64,000 nt of DNA from Listeria innocua (GTDB lineage: Bacteria > Bacillota > Bacilli > Lactobacillales > Listeriaceae), in contig NZ_CP117229.1 in the NCBI RefSeq assembly GCF_028596125.1, positions 1,968,001 through 2,032,000 of the forward strand. The letters run 5' to 3'. The notes under the pieces were generated by a model. It ran no database searches, was not told the DNA's origin, and saw only the letters and a program-made list of their open reading frames with translations. Below, one piece after another: positions 46,613 through 56,304 of the stretch. Each line of letters opens with the position of its first letter. Position 1 is the stretch's first letter. A program made the position numbers and the translations under genes.

Positions 46613-48871
46613 TTATTCATTCAATAAATCACCTATACCTGCATTTTCTCGGATGTCTGTCGCTTTTTTATTTTGCTCCGCTGTATCTTGGTCATGATTT
46701 TGGTTGAAATCACCAATTTGTTCTGGCGAGGCGAGTGTTATTTCCATTTTCGTTTCACTATTGATTACGCTACCTGCCGAAACGCTTTGACTTTTCACAT
46801 AACCATTTCCACTAAACTCAAAAGGAATACCAGTGATTTCTGAGACTTTTAGCGCGTCAACTTTCGACCAATTCACCATATCTGGAGCAGTCATATCTCC
46901 ATCAGTCATCAGAATTACTTTTTGTCCTTGCATAATTTCGCTATTTGCTAGCGGAAGTTGTTGAACAATTTTTTTGCCATTACCAACAACTACTGGTTCA
47001 AGCCCTTTGTCTTGTACAGCTTTTTTAGCTTCGTCTACTGTTTTTTCAGCTACAACAGGAACTTTTTCACTAGCTAGTTTTTCAACATCGCCCGGTTTAA
47101 TGTTCATGTATTGTAAGCTGTTTTTCATTACAGGATTAAATACTTCGGAAACTGCTTCCCCACCTGTTTGGCTACCAGATAGTTGCGGTTGTTGCATAGT
47201 CACATATATCACGAGTTCGGGATTATCAGCAGGTGCCATTCCTAAGAAAGAAAAAATATAATTTTCTGCCCCAGTCATGTACTTACCTGTTTTTGAATCT
47301 GGAATTTGTGATGTTCCTGTTTTACCAGCTACATCATAACCAGGAATCGCATATAGTTTACCTGTTCCGTTTCGACCGCTAATAACATTTTTTAGTTCAT
47401 CTCGAGTTTTCTTAGCTGTTTCGGCGCTGATTGGTTTTCCAGCGATTTTGGTTTTTGTTTCTGTCTCTTCTCCAGTATTCGTATCTTTGACGCTTGAAAC
47501 CACATAAGGCTCTTTCATCGTGCCGTCACTTGCAATAGCAGATGCGGCTTGAATCATTTGCATCATCGAAACTGTTGTACCTTGACCGAAGACAGTCGTT
47601 ACTTTTTCAATCGGGTAGTTATAAAGAATTTTTCCTTTTGTTTCATTTGGTAAAGCAATGCCTGTTTTCTTGCCAAAACCAAATTTATCTAAATAGGTTT
47701 TAAATGTATCAGTACCCATTTTGTTTAGGAGTTTAGCGAACGCAACGTTACTAGAACGTTCTACGCCTTCGCGGTATGGAATCGAGCCCCATCCATTCCC
47801 ATTATTATGGTCATGAATTGCGATATCGCCAACTTTATAGGAACCTGATTGATAGTATTCGTTTGGATTATAAACGTTTTTATCAATAGCAGATGCTAAA
47901 GAGATAATTTTCATTACGGAACCTGGTTCATAAGCATATTCCACTGGTAAATCTTGCCAAATGCTTGAACTGTTTCCAGTAATTGTCGACCTGTCAGCTG
48001 GATTAAATGAAGGACGTTGACTAATTGCCAAAATCTCTCCTGTTTTCGGATCTGCAACTACGGCCATCATATTTTTTGGTTTATATTTTGCATCGACAGT
48101 TGTCATTGTATCTTCTAAAAAGGTTTGGATTTTTTTGTCCAATGTTAAGGTAATATCCTTACCGTCTTTTGCTTCTGTTACTTTGTTTTTTGAGTCAGGC
48201 AAAATATAGCCCATTCGGTCGGTGCTATAATCGATTTTCCCATTTTTGCCTGTTAGTATATCGTTATAGCTGGATTCAATTCCCATTTTACCTTCTAATT
48301 TGGTAGTGTTTTTTTCTTCTTCTTGTTGTGCAAAGCCGATTAATTGTGTCGCGAAAGTACCATTAGGATAGAAACGTTCTGATTGACGAGTAAACTCAAT
48401 ACCTGGTAAATTTTCTTTGTCGATTTTAGCTTTTGTTTCTGTAGAAATATTTTTTCCCGCAGAGCCAAATTCAACTTGGTATTTACCTTTTTCATTGAGT
48501 TTATCTAGAATATCAGATTCGTCCATAGGAATATATTTTGCAAGAATACGAGCTGTTTTTTCTTCATCAACTACTCGCATCGGATTTTTCGTTGTTTTGG
48601 ATAATTTTTCACTAACTACCGCTGCAATCGTGTAAGAAGCCGTATCCTCTGCTAACACTTCTCCTTTTCGATCTAAAATGGAGCCGCGTTTTGCTTCGAG
48701 AACACTGCTTTTTAAATGTTGTTTAGATGCTTTAGCTGCTAGCGGAACCCCATTTGCTTCTCCCGTAATTTGCAAATAAAGAAAACGGCCAGAAACTAAG
48801 AGAAAGAGAATAGTGAAAAAGATAAAAAGCACTAAAGCTCCCCTTCTCATGTTACCTATACGCCGTTTCAT
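46613..48871 (-). CDS. pbpB: Class B penicillin-binding protein (septal transpeptidase)
   Basis: 752 residues, equivalent to B. subtilis Pbp2B. Short cytosolic N-terminus, one membrane helix (about 11-30), PBP dimerisation domain, then a transpeptidase with SVMK (EPGSVMKIIS near 314-323, catalytic Ser), SSN (ERSSNVAF near 368) and KTGT (VAGKTGTSQIP near 508). Two C-terminal PASTA repeats from about 585. Cross-links septal peptidoglycan and is a beta-lactam target. Overlaps the ftsL stop by four bases. Confidence 0.97.
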   Translation of the reverse strand: MKRRIGNMRRGALVLFIFFTILFLLVSGRFLYLQITGEANGVPLAAKASKQHLKSSVLEAKRGSILDRKGEVLAEDTASYTIAAVVSEKLSKTTKNPMRVVDEEKTARILAKYIPMDESDILDKLNEKGKYQVEFGSAGKNISTETKAKIDKENLPGIEFTRQSERFYPNGTFATQLIGFAQQEEEKNTTKLEGKMGIESSYNDILTGKNGKIDYSTDRMGYILPDSKNKVTEAKDGKDITLTLDKKIQTFLEDTMTTVDAKYKPKNMMAVVADPKTGEILAISQRPSFNPADRSTITGNSSSIWQDLPVEYAYEPGSVMKIISLASAIDKNVYNPNEYYQSGSYKVGDIAIHDHNNGNGWGSIPYREGVERSSNVAFAKLLNKMGTDTFKTYLDKFGFGKKTGIALPNETKGKILYNYPIEKVTTVFGQGTTVSMMQMIQAASAIASDGTMKEPYVVSSVKDTNTGEETETKTKIAGKPISAETAKKTRDELKNVISGRNGTGKLYAIPGYDVAGKTGTSQIPDSKTGKYMTGAENYIFSFLGMAPADNPELVIYVTMQQPQLSGSQTGGEAVSEVFNPVMKNSLQYMNIKPGDVEKLASEKVPVVAEKTVDEAKKAVQDKGLEPVVVGNGKKIVQQLPLANSEIMQGQKVILMTDGDMTAPDMVNWSKVDALKVSEITGIPFEFSGNGYVKSQSVSAGSVINSETKMEITLASPEQIGDFNQNHDQDTAEQNKKATDIRENAGIGDLLNE

Positions 48872-49230
48872 TGACCATCTACCACTTTCACATTATCGCC
48901 ATCAAGTTTTAACCCTTTTTCTTTAGCGATTTTCAAAATACGTTCATATCTTCCTAAATCTTTTACTTCTACTTTTAAGTCTTCATTTGATTTTTGTTGT
49001 TCGAGAATTTTTGTTTCTTTTGTTTGAATTTCTTGGTTCACTGTATAAATTTGAGCTTGTACACTGATGATTCGAAAAGCAACAACTAAAACAATCGCAA
49101 GCGCAATCGTGATGATTACTTTTTCTCCAAGTGTCATTTGACCACGTTTTAGGATTTGTTTTTTAGGTTGTTCCGCTTCTCTATGTACTCTATTTGGCTC
49201 GAGATTTGATTTATAGGCGACATTGCTCAC
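48868..49230 (-). CDS. ftsL: Division protein FtsL
   Basis: 120 residues: charged cytosolic N-terminus of about 35, one membrane helix (VIITIALAIVLVVAFRIISV), and an extracellular coiled coil rich in Glu/Lys to the end. Size and position between rsmH and pbpB are diagnostic, though sequence is weakly conserved in this family. Limits assembly of the septal synthase complex with DivIC and DivIB. Confidence 0.93.
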   Translation of the reverse strand: MSNVAYKSNLEPNRVHREAEQPKKQILKRGQMTLGEKVIITIALAIVLVVAFRIISVQAQIYTVNQEIQTKETKILEQQKSNEDLKVEVKDLGRYERILKIAKEKGLKLDGDNVKVVDGQ

Positions 49231-49246
49231 ATTTTTTCAACTCCTG

Positions 49247-50185
49247 CTATTTAATAATTTTTTCGATTACACGTAATTTTGCAGAACGTGCTCGGTTGTT
49301 TTGTTCCAGTTCCTCTTCACTTGGTACGATTGGCTTTCTTGTAGCAAGTTTGAAATCTGGTTTATATTCATCTGGAATGACTGGAAGACCTGGTGGTAAA
49401 TCTGGTCCTTTTGTCGCTTCTTGGAATAAGTGTTTTGTTATGCGGTCTTCTAATGAATGAAACGTGATTACGCTAATTCTGCCGCCTGGTTTTAATAATG
49501 TTAAGGCATTTTCAAGAGAATCTTCTACCGCACCAAGTTCATCGTTAACGGCAATTCGGATTGCTTGAAAAGTACGTTTCCCTGGATGTCCGCCTTTTCT
49601 TCTTGCTGGCGCCGGGATAGCTGTTTTGATGATGTCTACTAGTTCGCCGGTTGTTTCAATAGGTTTTACTTCACGACGACGTTCGATTTCACGAGCAATT
49701 TGTTTAGAGAATTTTTCTTCGCCGTATTGGAAAAAGATGCGAATCAAGTCTTGGTAAGACCATTCGTTAACAACTTTTTTCGCCGTCAGTTCTTGCTCTT
49801 GATCCATACGCATATCAAGTGCTGCATCTTGGTGATAACTAAAGCCGCGTTCTCTTTCGTCTAATTGAGGGGAAGAAACACCTAAATCATATAAAATCCC
49901 ATCAACCGCTTCAATTCCGCGCTCGTTCAAAGCTTCTTTCATATAGCGGAAATTTGATTTAATAAAAGTTACTCTATCGCTATATTCTGCTAGTTTAATT
50001 TTTGCATTATCAATTGCTGTTTGATCTTGGTCAAAAGCAAATAAGTGCCCTTGTTCATTAAGCTTATTTAGTAAATACTCTGAGTGACCTGCGCCGCCAA
50101 GTGTTGCATCGACATAGATTCCGTCTGGTTTTACTTCAAGCATATCGACTGTTTCATGTAGTAATACGGTTTCGTGCTTAAACAT
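49247..50185 (-). CDS. rsmH: 16S rRNA (cytosine1402-N4) methyltransferase
   Basis: 312 residues (also mraW). [15 protein letters not shown] near 2-16, SAM loop [15 protein letters not shown] near 25-39, [23 protein letters not shown] near 102-124 and [18 protein letters not shown] near 246-263. Methylates N4 of C1402 in the ribosomal decoding centre. First gene after mraZ, spaced by 12 bases. Confidence 0.97.
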   Translation of the reverse strand: MFKHETVLLHETVDMLEVKPDGIYVDATLGGAGHSEYLLNKLNEQGHLFAFDQDQTAIDNAKIKLAEYSDRVTFIKSNFRYMKEALNERGIEAVDGILYDLGVSSPQLDERERGFSYHQDAALDMRMDQEQELTAKKVVNEWSYQDLIRIFFQYGEEKFSKQIAREIERRREVKPIETTGELVDIIKTAIPAPARRKGGHPGKRTFQAIRIAVNDELGAVEDSLENALTLLKPGGRISVITFHSLEDRITKHLFQEATKGPDLPPGLPVIPDEYKPDFKLATRKPIVPSEEELEQNNRARSAKLRVIEKIIK

Positions 50186-50197
50186 GCAAATTCCCCC

Positions 50198-50629
50198 TTA
50201 AATATCAAAGCCAATCATATTTTCAGCTAAATCAGCAAAGGACTCTTCTGCCTCGTTAAAGACATTATCCCACTCTGATTTACTCCAAATTTCAATACGA
50301 CTTGAAACCCCGATAATTACTGTTTCTTTTTCCAAATCCGCATACTGTAGTAAGTTGGATGGAATGTTTATCCGGCCTTGTTTGTCTAGTTCGCATTCAG
50401 ACGCACCGGAAAAGAAGAAACGTGTAAAGGAACGAGCATCTTTTTTAGTAAGTGGTAAGGTTTGGAGCTTTTCTTCAAGCTTTTTCCATTCCTCTTGTGG
50501 ATAAGCAAATAAACACTTATCAAGTCCTCGGGTTATAACAAAATTATCCCCCAAAAGCTCACGGAATTTAGCTGGCACAATTAATCTGCCCTTTATATCG
50601 ATGTTATGTTGATATTCTCCCATGAACAT
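50198..50629 (-). CDS. mraZ: Transcriptional regulator MraZ
   Basis: 143 residues with two SpoVT/AbrB-like repeats ([24 protein letters not shown] near 3-26 and [21 protein letters not shown] near 78-98), each with the DKGR-type turn. MFMGEYQHN is the family's usual start. MraZ forms a ring and binds TGG repeats upstream of its own gene to repress the dcw cluster. Matching repeats lie directly upstream. Confidence 0.97.
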
Positions 50630-50641
50630 TAGACTTCACCC

Positions 50642-50689
50642 ACTTTCCTAAATACCACTTTACCACATCTCCCCACTTCGCACCACCCA
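50642..50689 (-). promoter_or_regulatory. MraZ operator repeats
   Basis: Minus-strand TGG cores start at 50685, 50675, 50665, 50657 and 50642. The first three (TGGTG, TGGGG, TGGTA) are spaced exactly ten bases, as in the MraZ box of repeated TGG(G/T)N separated by five bases. Confidence 0.75.
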
Positions 50690-50705
50690 AAACCTAAAAA
50701 AGTGT

Positions 50706-50741
50706 AAAAAAAAATCACTCTACTATTTAAGCAGAATGATC
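50706..50741 (-). terminator. Intrinsic terminator upstream of mraZ
   Basis: Minus-strand ATCATTCTGCT / AGTAGAGTGAT (G-U and one mismatch) followed by nine T. It lies between the MFS gene and the dcw promoter, isolating the division cluster. Confidence 0.8.
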
Positions 50742-50790
50742 AAACCCTTATTTAAAGCCATTTTAACTACAATTCCTTTTTAAAAATGAT

Positions 50791-50819
50791 TGTGGGGCCG
50801 GGTGGAGGGATTCCCCACT
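50791..50819 (-). terminator. GC-rich hairpin after the MFS transporter gene
   Basis: GTGGGG / CCCCAC (50792-50797 with 50813-50818), loop of 15 with further GGGGAATCCC pairing. TTTTT follows a few bases later on the minus strand. Confidence 0.5.
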
Positions 50820-50832
50820 TCTCACCCAAAAA

Positions 50833-52080
50833 CTATTTTGCTAATACTTTTTTCCAGCCCGATTTTAATGCAGCCGCGGAAAAAATAATACTTAAAACCC
50901 CAAGTAAAATCGTAAAAGTCGCCATACCATACTTACCAATAAAAGGTGCAAATACAAGGCTCACTGAACCAATCATTTTACCAATTTGGAAAATAATACC
51001 ATTAAACGCCATATATGCCCCGCGTCTGTCATCGTCCACAATTGCTGCTAAAATCGTTTGACGCGTAGGCACGTAAAGCAACTCTCCAATAGAAAGAACT
51101 GCCGTCGCTAGTAGTAAAACGGCTAGATTATTCGCAAAGGCACACACCGCAAAACCTATAGCAAATAAAGTAAACCCAACGTACATAATAGGTTGTTGCG
51201 CTCTTTTTGTTACGAACCTTGCAACCGGAACTGTGAAAAGAACGATAAACAAAGTATTCACTGCCGTTAAAACGCTGACTATTTGTACGCCATTTAGTGT
51301 AATGTTGCCGAGTGGGCCGAAATGAACGAGCAAAGCCTGAAAATCTTCAGCTAAACGTACGGAAATATAATTGCTCCGTTGAAATTCAATCGACATAACT
51401 GCAATTCCACCAAGAGTATATAGAAGAAAACGGTAATCATGTAACACTTGCCCATAATTTTTAAGCATTCCTACTAACCCGTAAGACCCTTTTTTTAATA
51501 CTGCTTTTTGCTTTAAGGTTTCTGAAATCAAGCTTATAGTAAGCCATGCAGTGACGAATGACATAATGAAGAGCGCAACGAGTAACGGAAATAAGTAATC
51601 GACGAAAAACCAACCACCTACAATAATCCCTATCATCATAGATAAATTATTTGCCCAGTAACTAACCGAATACATAAAAGAACGATTTTCCGGCGTACTT
51701 ACATCAATCAACATCGCTTCTCCAGCAGGATTTATGAGTCCTTGCGCCACACCAATTAGAAGTAGCATCACAAACGTTATCCATGGTGAATGGAAAATCG
51801 GTGAATTACAAAGCACCATTCCTAGAAAGGCAAATACTTTAAGAAGTTCCCCTGCCACCATCAGTTTTTTACGACCAATAATATCCGCCAAATGCCCGCC
51901 ATACATACCCGCAAGAAACTGCGCCAATACGTTAATCATCAAGAGAATTCCCGCGACCTTACTATTAATTTCCATTGAAAAATAAATTGCCATAAAAGGA
52001 AAAATCATTGACCCGATTATTTTACTTAAAAATTGAATCAATATCCGCGCACGAATATTTGGATGTAACTCTTTAAACAT
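50833..52080 (-). CDS. Major facilitator superfamily transporter
   Basis: 415 residues, twelve predicted membrane helices. MFS motif A appears as GGHLADIIGRKKLM near 61-74 in the loop between helices 2 and 3; the second-half counterpart includes PVARFVTKRAQQP. Resembles drug:proton antiporters of the DHA1/YttB kind. Substrate unknown. RBS GGAGGGG. Divergent from an SgrR-like regulator whose function may include its control. Confidence 0.9.
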   Translation of the reverse strand: MFKELHPNIRARILIQFLSKIIGSMIFPFMAIYFSMEINSKVAGILLMINVLAQFLAGMYGGHLADIIGRKKLMVAGELLKVFAFLGMVLCNSPIFHSPWITFVMLLLIGVAQGLINPAGEAMLIDVSTPENRSFMYSVSYWANNLSMMIGIIVGGWFFVDYLFPLLVALFIMSFVTAWLTISLISETLKQKAVLKKGSYGLVGMLKNYGQVLHDYRFLLYTLGGIAVMSIEFQRSNYISVRLAEDFQALLVHFGPLGNITLNGVQIVSVLTAVNTLFIVLFTVPVARFVTKRAQQPIMYVGFTLFAIGFAVCAFANNLAVLLLATAVLSIGELLYVPTRQTILAAIVDDDRRGAYMAFNGIIFQIGKMIGSVSLVFAPFIGKYGMATFTILLGVLSIIFSAAALKSGWKKVLAK

Positions 52081-52194
52081 GGAATCCCCTCCATTGCAAT
52101 TTTTCTGACTTCTCTGTTAGTATAAAAGGGAAACAGAAAGATAAAAAGGGTATTTAAAAACAGAAATTGTCCCCTTTTAGATTGGAGCTGGCTT

Positions 52195-53967
52195 ATGGAC
52201 AAAGATTATTTCACTATGCGCGCGCATTTATATGAACAAACTACAGATTTAGAAGTACCTTTTAAACTAAATAATTTAGCAGATATTTGGTTTTGTACTA
52301 CTAAAAATGCCAAGCGAAAATTGCAGCAATACCAATCAAAGGACATGCTCACTTATTTACCGGGGCTTGGTCGCGGAAATGTTTCACGGCTTATTTTTCC
52401 GAAACAATTAGAAGATGAAGTTCTGGAAGTTTTGGAGCAAAGTTTAGCAAAAGATGCATTTAGCGATATATTATTTCTACTACAATTACCAATACCAAAA
52501 AGTTGGTTTTCGAGTATATCTACTGAAATTCAGCACATGTTTGGTTTACAAGTAACAGAAAATCAGCAAGAAATACTCCGCTCTATTGTCCGGCGTAAAC
52601 TTACTACGCTTGATCCGCTGCAAACCTCTGTTTCAATGGAAGCTTTTTTAATTACACAAATCAGTGATACTCTTATAAAATATGATGAACAAAAAAAGAC
52701 TATCATTCCCCATATTGCCCATAATTGGAAAGTTTCCGATGATTACACAGAATGGACTTTTTATTTACGCAAAAGTGTTTTATTTCATCATGGGCGTATG
52801 CTTGATAGTGAAGACGTCAAGCACACCCTACTCCGTTCGAAGGAAACAAATTCGGTAAGCGCCTGGCAACTAAAATCAATTAAAGCAATTCAATGTGGAA
52901 ATAAATTTACCATTACGATTTATTTAAACAAGCCAGATCCTTTTTTTATTCGCTATTTATGTACTGCCAATATGGCGATTTTGCCACGCGACGTGGTTTT
53001 CAATGAGTACAAATGGATTTCAACGGGGCCTTTTCGGATAGTTGAGCGAAATGATGAACGTCTAGTTTTAGAAGCATTTGACGCTTATTTTTTAGAACGC
53101 CCTCTTCTTGACCGAGTAGAATTTTGGACAGCTCAAACTGGAGACACTTTAACAAACATTCCGATGCAGTTTACTTCCGTTGATTACGAGGAAAATAAAG
53201 CTTATGTTGAACGTCGCAAACTAGGTGTCGGTGTCAACTTTATTTGCTTTAATACCCATCGGCAAGGCGTCCCGCAACATCCAGCTTTTCGCGAAGCAAT
53301 TTATCAACTAATAGATTGCCAAATAGCTAGTGAGCAAGGTTTCGAAAATTACGGCACAATCGCTTCGAATTACTTTCCAGAAAAATCGATTGCTCCTATT
53401 AAAAACCCTGACAAAATTGCCGACTTATTAAAAGAAGCAAATTACCAAGGAGAAAAAGTCATATTTGCAACAACACAGCATCCTACCGCTTTAAAAGAAT
53501 CGAAATGGATTCGCGACCGGGCGGCACAATTCGGAATTACGCTTGAGCAAAAAATCATAACTCATCATGAAGCTTCTTATTCAAATGTACCAAAAGAGGA
53601 AACGGACTTGATGATGATGGGAGAAATTCCAGCTTCTGATAACGAGATGGCTTATTTGGATTTCTTAAATAACCCTTACCTTTTACCACAACAGCTACTT
53701 AATCCAAGTATTCTCCTCGAACTTTCGAAAAAATTAGATGCAATGAAATTAGAAAAAAGCGCCTCCAAAAGAGACGCTTTGCAAACGAATATCGATCGTT
53801 ATCTAACCGAAAATAACTATTTAATTTATTTACATCATCCAGAAAAAAGCCAATCGCTCCATTCCATGATAAAAGGTATTGCAGAAAATCCATATGGCTA
53901 CTTTGATTTAAGTAAAGTATGGATTGAAACAAAACCGCTTAAAAAAGTAAAATCAAACTATAAATAA
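52195..53967 (+). CDS. SgrR-like regulator: HTH plus solute-binding domain
   Basis: 590 residues. The first 110 contain an SgrR-type winged helix (LADIWFCTTKNAKRKLQQYQ near 27-46, and GRGNVSRLIFPKQ near 59-71), followed by a complete family 5 solute-binding fold (about 150-560, WKVSDDYTEWTFYLRKSVLFHHGRMLDSEDVKHTL near 180-215). There is no signal peptide, so it is a cytosolic DNA-binding ligand sensor rather than a transporter component. E. coli SgrR senses sugar-phosphate stress; whether this one does is unknown. RBS GGAG. Its end overlaps the convergent gene by 29 bases. Confidence 0.88.
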   Translation: MDKDYFTMRAHLYEQTTDLEVPFKLNNLADIWFCTTKNAKRKLQQYQSKDMLTYLPGLGRGNVSRLIFPKQLEDEVLEVLEQSLAKDAFSDILFLLQLPIPKSWFSSISTEIQHMFGLQVTENQQEILRSIVRRKLTTLDPLQTSVSMEAFLITQISDTLIKYDEQKKTIIPHIAHNWKVSDDYTEWTFYLRKSVLFHHGRMLDSEDVKHTLLRSKETNSVSAWQLKSIKAIQCGNKFTITIYLNKPDPFFIRYLCTANMAILPRDVVFNEYKWISTGPFRIVERNDERLVLEAFDAYFLERPLLDRVEFWTAQTGDTLTNIPMQFTSVDYEENKAYVERRKLGVGVNFICFNTHRQGVPQHPAFREAIYQLIDCQIASEQGFENYGTIASNYFPEKSIAPIKNPDKIADLLKEANYQGEKVIFATTQHPTALKESKWIRDRAAQFGITLEQKIITHHEASYSNVPKEETDLMMMGEIPASDNEMAYLDFLNNPYLLPQQLLNPSILLELSKKLDAMKLEKSASKRDALQTNIDRYLTENNYLIYLHHPEKSQSLHSMIKGIAENPYGYFDLSKVWIETKPLKKVKSNYK

Positions 53968-54325
53968 TGCCATATAAATAAAAAACGACATATAGTAAGG
54001 CGAAAATGAAGAAACAAAGTCTCCAGTAACCACGAAGGATTTTGCGAAACTGAATCTCGCCTTCTTTTTTTGCAGCTAACACCACAATAACGATGCCTAA
54101 GATAAATAAAAACAACAAAATATAAAGTAAAAACGAACGGTTAAAGATAACAATCATAAAAAAGTGTACCGCGATAATTAAGAAAATTGTCGATAAATCC
54201 GCTGCCAACATAATTCTCCGTTGCGGTTTCCGAAATTTAAAACGCGCTAAAAACAAAGTAAGTACAAATACCACTACGGGTAAAATAATAATAATAGCAG
54301 TTGAATTAGTTAGCCAATCAAACAT
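53939..54325 (-). CDS. DUF3397 membrane protein
   Basis: 128 residues, four hydrophobic helices separated by basic loops (ARFKFRKPQRR, KKEGEIQFRK). Resembles the DUF3397 (YllA-type) family found next to panE and rpmF in Bacillus relatives. Function unknown. RBS AAGGAG; overlaps the panE stop by eight bases, so the two are translationally coupled, and converges on the regulator gene. Confidence 0.8.
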   Translation of the reverse strand: MFDWLTNSTAIIIILPVVVFVLTLFLARFKFRKPQRRIMLAADLSTIFLIIAVHFFMIVIFNRSFLLYILLFLFILGIVIVVLAAKKEGEIQFRKILRGYWRLCFFIFALLYVVFYLYGIIYSLILLF

Positions 54326-55223
54326 GACGTTCTCCTTCCAATCCTTTAATAATCTGGTAAAGTGTCCGAAGTGTAGGAAGGGAAGTTTCTGTTTGGTCCC
54401 CTTTTTCTAAAATTGGTAGCACAATCCCATCAATTTCTGTCATACGTTCATTCATACAGTCAAGTGCCATCGAAGAAAAGTTAAGCGCAGTCGTTCGGCA
54501 AATCGTCTCGACTTTCTCTAATGCATTTTCTATCGGTAAGACAGTTTCAACTTCATTTACTACCCTTATTAACAAACGATGCCATTCTTGATTTTCTAAA
54601 AGTTTCCCATTTTGAACACCAAGTACCGCTGTTAAAGGGTTAATCACTGCATTTATAAATAATTTTTCTTGGATAATCGCTTGATAATTCGCATGTTTTT
54701 CAATCGGAAAAGCTGGGCTAGACGTTAGTAATTCTTTTAGGTCGTCATTCAGTTCTCCTTGGAAAATGCTATATTTTGTTCGGCCGTGTCCGCGCCAAAT
54801 AACGGTCGTATCATCCTCGCGACCTGCCCCGTGCTCACTAATGCCTAATAAAATCGTGCGTGTTGTCCCAAGCTCACTTAAGCGTTCTAGATGTCCTGCA
54901 CCATTTTGAATGAATAAAATCGGGATTTTTGTCGGTAGTTTTTGAAGTATTGGTATTATTTCATTTAAGGAATACTGCTTTACGGCGATAATTAGTAACT
55001 GTTGTTTAGTTAACTGTTCTTCTTCGGTAATCTGTGCTGCATGAATATGTATATTTTTTGTTGTTTCATTGTCTATTAATGAAATTCCTTTTTGATTTAA
55101 TAAATCCGCTTGTTCTTTTCGATGTGTAAAAAGGGTGAGCTTAGATTTATCAGCGAAATTAGCTGCGTATAACAGTCCCATTGCTCCCGCGCCAATAATC
55201 CCAACATTTATTTGGTTTACCAT
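54318..55223 (-). CDS. panE: 2-dehydropantoate 2-reductase
   Basis: 301 residues. NADPH Rossmann motif VGIIGAGAMGLLYAANFA near 7-24; substrate-binding AVKQYSLNE near 80 and NGAGHLE near 104; catalytic Lys in QEKLFINAVINPLTAVLG near 174-191. Reduces ketopantoate in pantothenate synthesis. Resembles the ApbA/PanE family, where closely related ketopantoate and other oxo-acid reductases are hard to tell apart. RBS GGAG; standard length. Confidence 0.9.
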   Translation of the reverse strand: MVNQINVGIIGAGAMGLLYAANFADKSKLTLFTHRKEQADLLNQKGISLIDNETTKNIHIHAAQITEEEQLTKQQLLIIAVKQYSLNEIIPILQKLPTKIPILFIQNGAGHLERLSELGTTRTILLGISEHGAGREDDTTVIWRGHGRTKYSIFQGELNDDLKELLTSSPAFPIEKHANYQAIIQEKLFINAVINPLTAVLGVQNGKLLENQEWHRLLIRVVNEVETVLPIENALEKVETICRTTALNFSSMALDCMNERMTEIDGIVLPILEKGDQTETSLPTLRTLYQIIKGLEGERHV

Positions 55224-55297
55224 TGATTTTCAGCTCCATATTGGTTGATGCTTTTATTTTATCAGAAGTGGCGAGTCTTTGCACTTTTGCGCGCAAA

Positions 55298-55362
55298 CAA
55301 AAACCTCGAAAGACCCATGGCGTCTTTCGAGGTTCGTCTTCAACAAGTGAAACGTCACTTGT
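55298..55362 (-). terminator. Tandem hairpins after rpmF
   Basis: Nearest the gene, ACAAGTGA / TCACTTGT (55343-55362); then the strong 13-base stem AACCTCGAAAGAC / GTCTTTCGAGGTT (55302-55334) followed by TTTTG on the minus strand. The second is the terminator. Confidence 0.85.
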
Positions 55363-55373
55363 TTTTAACAATA

Positions 55374-55547
55374 TTAGCTGTTTGCTACATCTTTGCCATC
55401 ATATTGTCCACATTCTGGACATACGTGATGGGAAAGTCTGTATTCGCCGCAATTCGAGCATTCGTTCATGCCCGGAAGTTGAAGTTTAACGTGTGTACGA
55501 CGCTTACGCTTTTTGGCTTTTGAAGTTCTTCTAAAAGGTACTGCCAT
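55374..55547 (-). CDS. rpmF: 50S ribosomal protein L32 (zinc-binding form)
   Basis: 57 residues, too short for a usual track. Starts [19 protein letters not shown], followed by a zinc ribbon with Cys30, Cys33, Cys43 and Cys46 ([19 protein letters not shown]). Having all four Cys makes it the zinc-dependent (C+) form, as opposed to zinc-independent paralogues. ATG 55545-55547 is preceded by AAGGAGGTG. Follows yceD in the conserved yceD-rpmF pair. Confidence 0.97.
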   Translation of the reverse strand: MAVPFRRTSKAKKRKRRTHVKLQLPGMNECSNCGEYRLSHHVCPECGQYDGKDVANS

Positions 55548-55638
55548 TTCCTTACACCTCCTTGACGATAACTAAGTACTTGTATCGTTAATCTAAGAAA
55601 AATAAATTCCTTAATATATTCCAGCTTCACGGGGAAGT

Positions 55639-56175
55639 TTAGTCTTCTTTTTTCTCATCGAAAAAATCGGCTAATCCCGCAAGACGAGGATCCACTTTTG
55701 GTTCTTTTGCTATTTGTTCTAGTAGGTTACCTTCTTCTGTTTTCATTTCCCATTCTTTGCCTCGTGGAAGCTTACTCATTTCGAGTGCGTCTTCACTGAA
55801 AACTTGCATCGGAATTTCAACTAGTAAAAGTTCTTCTACTACAGGGGTTAAATCGACCATATCCTGTTCCATCACATGCCAAGATTCATCTAGAACTTGT
55901 TCTTTGGATTTCACAAAGGTTTCCGTCGCATGCACTTCATAAGGATAAATAACATCCTCAAGTGTACGAGCACATGGAAGTGTCCACTCGCCTTTCATTG
56001 TAAGGTTAGCGGTAACTTCTTCTGGGTGTACAATTAGTTCCCCAGTTACTTGTACGGGGCTTGCATCGCGAACGTCTATATTGTTCTCTTGAAAGAACTT
56101 TTTTAGGTCAGCTTTTTCATTAATCGTGAAGTTGCTGTCACGATATTTTTTCAATTGACTGATAGACCATTTCAT
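55639..56175 (-). CDS. ylbN: YceD-family (DUF177) protein, ylbN
   Basis: 178 residues. MKWSISQLKKYRDSNFTI at the start and VTGELIVHPEEVTANLTMKGEWTLPCARTLEDVIYPYEVHATE near 42-85 are characteristic; the C-terminus PKVDPRLAGLADFF is highly conserved. In other bacteria and chloroplasts YceD/DUF177 proteins affect 23S rRNA maturation; linkage to rpmF supports a ribosome role. Charged DEKKED tail. Confidence 0.92.
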   Translation of the reverse strand: MKWSISQLKKYRDSNFTINEKADLKKFFQENNIDVRDASPVQVTGELIVHPEEVTANLTMKGEWTLPCARTLEDVIYPYEVHATETFVKSKEQVLDESWHVMEQDMVDLTPVVEELLLVEIPMQVFSEDALEMSKLPRGKEWEMKTEEGNLLEQIAKEPKVDPRLAGLADFFDEKKED

Positions 56176-56304
56176 CCTACATCACTCCAAGCGCAACACA
56201 AAATATTATAGCTTTTTTAAAGGCTTTTGTCAATGGTTTTTCAGGGACCGAAACTAGCGGCTGAATTTTATGCTAAAATAGATTATCTAAAGGAGGGAAC
56301 CGAA

